From: Myxococcus virescens
GTDB lineage: Bacteria > Myxococcota > Myxococcia > Myxococcales > Myxococcaceae
Direction: 5' to 3'
Length of the DNA stretch: 64,000 bases
NCBI RefSeq assembly: GCF_900101905.1
Contig: NZ_FNAJ01000019.1
Location: forward strand, 84,147-148,146
Shown here: one piece after another, positions 61,237 through 64,000 of the stretch
How the letters are laid out: every line of letters starts with the position of its first letter
Numbering within the stretch: the stretch's first letter is position 1
Notes under the pieces: model-generated
Databases searched by the model: none
What the model saw: only the letters and a program-made list of their open reading frames with translations
What the model was told of the DNA's origin: nothing
Program-made: the position numbers and the translations under genes

Positions 61237-62142
61237 TCAGCGTTTGTCTTCAGTGGAACGGCGGCCGAGGACGGCGTTGAACTCGGCGCCCAGCAGCAGC
61301 GCGAGCGAGGAGATCCACATCCACAAGATCAGGATGATGATGCCTCCCAGGGCGCCATAGGTGATGCCGAACGTGCTGAAGCGGGAGACATAGAAGGAGA
61401 AGCCCAGCGAAGCCGCAAGCCAGACGAGCACCCCCGCAACGGAGCCGGGCGTGATGAACTTGAACCTCTGCCGGGTATCCGGGAGCACGGAGTAGAGGAC
61501 GGCCCAGAGGATCATCATCAGCAGCGCCGCGAGGGGAAACCTCAGCCAGCCAGCCAGCGTTGCCCAGGGCCCACCGAGCCGGGTGGCGAGCGCCGGGGCG
61601 GCCACCGCGATGAAACCGGCGAGCGGCGCCAGGACGGCTCCCGCCAGCGTCATTCCGAACGCCATCCCCAGGAGCTTCCAGCGCGGACGGCTCTCCGTCA
61701 CAGCGTAGGCGGTATTGAGGGCCGTCATGAGACTCCTTACCCCGGCGGTCGCCGACCCCGCGGCGGCCAGCGCGCTGATCGTCAGCAGCCCCCTGCCTGG
61801 CCCGGAGGTGAGTTGCGCGAGTTGCTCATAGAGGAGCCGGCTGAAGGCCGGAGGAACTTCGCGCCCCAGCGCGCCGATGAGTGCTTCTACCTGCGAGGGT
61901 TGAATGACGAGGCCCGCCAGCGCGACGGTGAGGAGCAGGAAGGGAAAGAGGGCGAGGAGGCCGTAGAACGTGAGCGCGGCCGCCGCGTCGCTCAGCTTGT
62001 TGCGCTGCCAATCCCGCCGCAGTCTTCCAAGGATGTCCGCCCACTCCGCTGCGCTGCCGGGTAGGCCCCCGTGTGCCCTGGCAGGACGCCTTTCCGCGCC
62101 GGGCGCTTCCTTGCGAGTCAGGCTGCGAGGCACGCCTTTCAT
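61237..62142 (-). CDS. YihY/virulence factor BrkB-like membrane protein
   Basis: 301 residues from the ATG at 62142, which has AGGAG six bases upstream; longer in-frame starts exist. Six membrane helices. Family signatures: DWQRNKLSDAAAALTFYGLL, FPFLLLTVALAGL, GVRSLMTALNTAYAVTESRP and GSVAGVLVWLAASLGFSFYV, ending ILWMWISSLALLLGAEFNAV. The family was once called ribonuclease BN by mistake; its function is unsettled. The short basic tail is RRSTEDKR. Confidence 0.9.
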   Translation of the reverse strand: MKGVPRSLTRKEAPGAERRPARAHGGLPGSAAEWADILGRLRRDWQRNKLSDAAAALTFYGLLALFPFLLLTVALAGLVIQPSQVEALIGALGREVPPAFSRLLYEQLAQLTSGPGRGLLTISALAAAGSATAGVRSLMTALNTAYAVTESRPRWKLLGMAFGMTLAGAVLAPLAGFIAVAAPALATRLGGPWATLAGWLRFPLAALLMMILWAVLYSVLPDTRQRFKFITPGSVAGVLVWLAASLGFSFYVSRFSTFGITYGALGGIIILILWMWISSLALLLGAEFNAVLGRRSTEDKR

Positions 62143-62329
62143 GGTCATCTCCTGGGCGAAAGGTAGCCTTGCCCCGCCTTTAACTGCTTCAACAGCGCCC
62201 CTGAACAGCCAGGCATCCGGGCCCGAGCGCAGGGCAGTCACTAGGTTCATCTGGAGGGCAGCCAGGGTTTTCACTGGGAGGCGCCGCCCGCTACCAGCCT
62301 TACGACACCTTCAGACGAGGAAACGAGCC

Positions 62330-62641
62330 ATGGAACGCACGGATGCTGACCGCCTGAAGGCTGTGTTGGCCAAGATGATGGCGGTGCTGGCCATCATCGG
62401 CGCCATCAACTGGGGCCTGATCGGCTTCTTCAATTGGAACCTCGTGGAGGCGATCTTCGGTGGCGGCTCACGTGAGGTGACCAGCGCTCTTGCGCGCCTC
62501 ATCTACTCCGTCGTGGGACTGGCGGGAGTGGCGCTCGCGCTCACCTTCCCATGGCGTCGGCCGCTGGAAACGACGACAACGACCACGACGACCCGAATCA
62601 CGGGTGCTGGGTCCAACCGACGGTCGGACGTGCGGGCCTGA
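62330..62641 (+). CDS. DUF378-like small membrane protein
   Basis: 103 residues from the ATG at 62330 with GAGG upstream. Two membrane helices: MMAVLAIIGAINWGLIGFFN with the NWGLIGFFxxNLV motif of DUF378, and LIYSVVGLAGVALALTF. The Thr-rich tail (ETTTTTTTTRIT) is unusual and low-complexity. Divergent from the YihY-like gene. Function unknown. Confidence 0.82.
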   Translation: MERTDADRLKAVLAKMMAVLAIIGAINWGLIGFFNWNLVEAIFGGGSREVTSALARLIYSVVGLAGVALALTFPWRRPLETTTTTTTTRITGAGSNRRSDVRA

Positions 62642-62679
62642 TGCGGAGAGCAGTTGAGCCAAGGGAGGGTTCGATCGTG

Positions 62680-63472
62680 GTGTGAGCGTGCGCGGCTGGC
62701 TCTGTGGCATCAGGCGGCGCGTGACAGGGCGCGGCAGAATTCTGGCCGGCCATCTATGGTCGGCAAGAATGGCTAGATGCGGGTCTTCGTGAAGGCGCTT
62801 ACATGCCCAGACCGGGAAGGGGCGCGCCGAAACCGTCACCAACATGGCGGAACTTCTTGCGCTTGCATCTGGCGGATTCCGCGGGGATGGACTTCTTTGT
62901 CATTCCGACTGCGACGTGGGGATTCGCAAGGTGCCGAGTGCAGCACGGTGTCCGAGGCAGAATCCCTATGCGGAGAGAGTCATCGGCTCGATACGTAGGG
63001 ATCTGTTGGACCACGTCGTCGTCCTGAGCGAAGCCCACGCTCGGCGCCTGCTGCGCGAGTACCAGCGCTACTACAACGCGAGCTGGACGCACCTGCCGCT
63101 CGGGAAGGATGCGCCCGAGAGACGTGTGGTGCAGGGCCCGGAGCACGGAGCCAAGGTGATAGAGCTACGGGAAGGCTTCGGGCTCCACCACAGGTACGAG
63201 CGCTGCGCTGCGTAGAGTCTCGGTCTTTCCAACAAAACCCTCGTAGACCCGCGTGTGCTGCACCACCCTACCTGGGTTCGCAGGACGGGAGGGGAGCGGC
63301 CACACGCAGGAAGAGAGGTGTTGAGGCGTCTGAGCCGGGCGTAATTCCGACCTCTATCAAACGGAAGAAAAGGTCTCAGCGGCTCGTTACGCGCATCGCT
63401 CACTTTATGCCGCGCGTTTTGACGCAGCCTTGACGCACTCATGAAGCAGCGACCGAATTTTGGGAAGGCACA
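62680..63472 (+). mobile_element. third copy of the local insertion sequence, internally deleted
   Basis: It keeps the gcggcagaattctgg leader, a short start, then jumps to MPRPGRGAPKPSPTWRNFLR. After GMDFFVIPTATWG a second deletion joins to IRKVPSAARCPRQNPYAERV in a different frame, and the end LLREYQRYYNASWTHLPLGK reaches the usual stop at 63213-63215. The 3' tail and right end (gaattttgggaaggcaca, to 63472) are present. The left terminus was not found. Transposase inactive. Confidence 0.8.
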
Positions 63473-63817
63473 CTGGGCCCTGCGACGCTCTCCTCATCCG
63501 ACTCTGTATCGGCGACTACCTTCCAGCCCGCAACTTTAGCCCAGAGAGCGGATCTGGCGAGCGTTGTGCCAGCGCGCCATGCACAACCTCCTTTTCGACG
63601 AGATGACGCAACTCCAGTGCGCGCTTCGCGTAGGGCCCGGCTACTACCGCGCCGACCCCAAGCCAAGCGGTGCCCCATCTTCTCGGCTCGCCCTGGACTT
63701 CGACTCAATCATCCGAGGCCGAATTAGGCCGCGACGTTCGCTCAAGCCGTCCGCGACACCTTCACTACACCAGAGAGGCTACTCGAGCGTATCGAATGGC
63801 CTCTCTGGCACTTCCGA
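63473..63817. other. 345-base intergenic stretch
   Basis: Between the IS copy and the surface-protein fragment on the minus strand. No gene or clear terminator seen. Confidence 0.5.
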
Positions 63818-64000
63818 TTACTGGATCTGCTTGATCAGAAGCGATGCGGAGACAGCGCGGGTTCCGCCGGCGAGAGGCGTGATCGTCAGTGCCGGTGAGT
63901 TACCGGCGGGATTGCGGACGGTCAGGAGCGAGTTCGCCGACGTTGTCGTGAGCAACACGTGGTTCATGATCTGAGACGTCCCGGTCGCCCGCCCGGCCAC
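63818..64000 (-). CDS. C-terminus of a BclA/collagen-like surface protein (partial)
   Basis: 60 residues run from the window edge to a stop at 63818. The sequence NHVLLTTTSANSLLTVRNPA, then GNSPALTITPLAGGTRAVSA and LLIKQIQ resembles the C-terminal jelly-roll of BclA-like and other collagen-like surface proteins, which trimerise. The repeat part, if any, lies outside the window. Confidence 0.55.
   Translation of the reverse strand: MAGRATGTSQIMNHVLLTTTSANSLLTVRNPAGNSPALTITPLAGGTRAVSASLLIKQIQ

Overview
This is a very GC-rich, densely coding bacterial window. It fits a myxobacterium of the Myxococcaceae (Myxococcus/Corallococcus/Pyxidicoccus type). The reasons are abundant secreted lipoproteins, a MYXO-CTERM-like Cys/TM/Arg tail on a giant repeat protein, lipoxygenases, ECF sigma/anti-sigma pairs, caspase-like proteins and many decayed insertion sequences. 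The genus is inferred from gene content only. I saw no rRNA, tRNA or CRISPR array.

Layout. 1-5.3 kb: secreted proteins, including a TPR protein, a Tat-exported M23 peptidase with a propeller tail, and a secretin-type short domain protein interrupted by one in-frame TAG. 5.4-12 kb: an oxylipin-type cluster with a PLAT-lipoxygenase, a cytochrome P450 and a fatty-acid desaturase in one overlapping operon, and a second, divergent lipoxygenase facing away. 12-19 kb: a 1,642-residue surface protein with ASNGTDYLVVW-type repeats and tandem cadherin-like/Fn3-like domains, then a secreted HEXXH protein. 19-32 kb: two paralogous cassettes in opposite orientation, each coding ECF sigma factor, membrane anti-sigma-like protein, exported caspase-like protein with a beta-rich tail, and a lipoprotein. 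Between them lie a DUF4382-like lipoprotein, an effector-like protein and a DUF2079-like membrane protein. 32-41 kb: a secreted DNase I-like enzyme, IS3 and IS91 remnants, a sorbosone-dehydrogenase-like lipoprotein with a cytochrome c partner, an IS5-type deletion derivative, and a large lipoprotein.

42-52.8 kb is the most interesting part. A tight six-gene operon codes a HlyD adaptor, an ABC exporter with an intact C39 peptidase domain, a second ABC exporter with a degenerate C39-like domain, a TolC-type outer-membrane lipoprotein, an unrecognised 582-residue protein and an APH-type kinase. Divergent from it is a miniature gene with TTGACA box, ideal Shine-Dalgarno, a 14-codon frame MKIKIHVRGGPKAR containing a double glycine, and a strong terminator. 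I propose a RiPP-like export island whose precursor would be unusually short. Copies of one DDE-type insertion sequence flank the island on both sides.

54-64 kb: a HEPN/RES-type toxin-like protein behind a palindromic promoter, about 1.4 kb without convincing genes but with strong hairpins, PsiE-like, AsmA-like, YihY/BrkB-like and DUF378-like envelope proteins, a third IS copy, and the C-terminus of a BclA-like surface protein running off the window.
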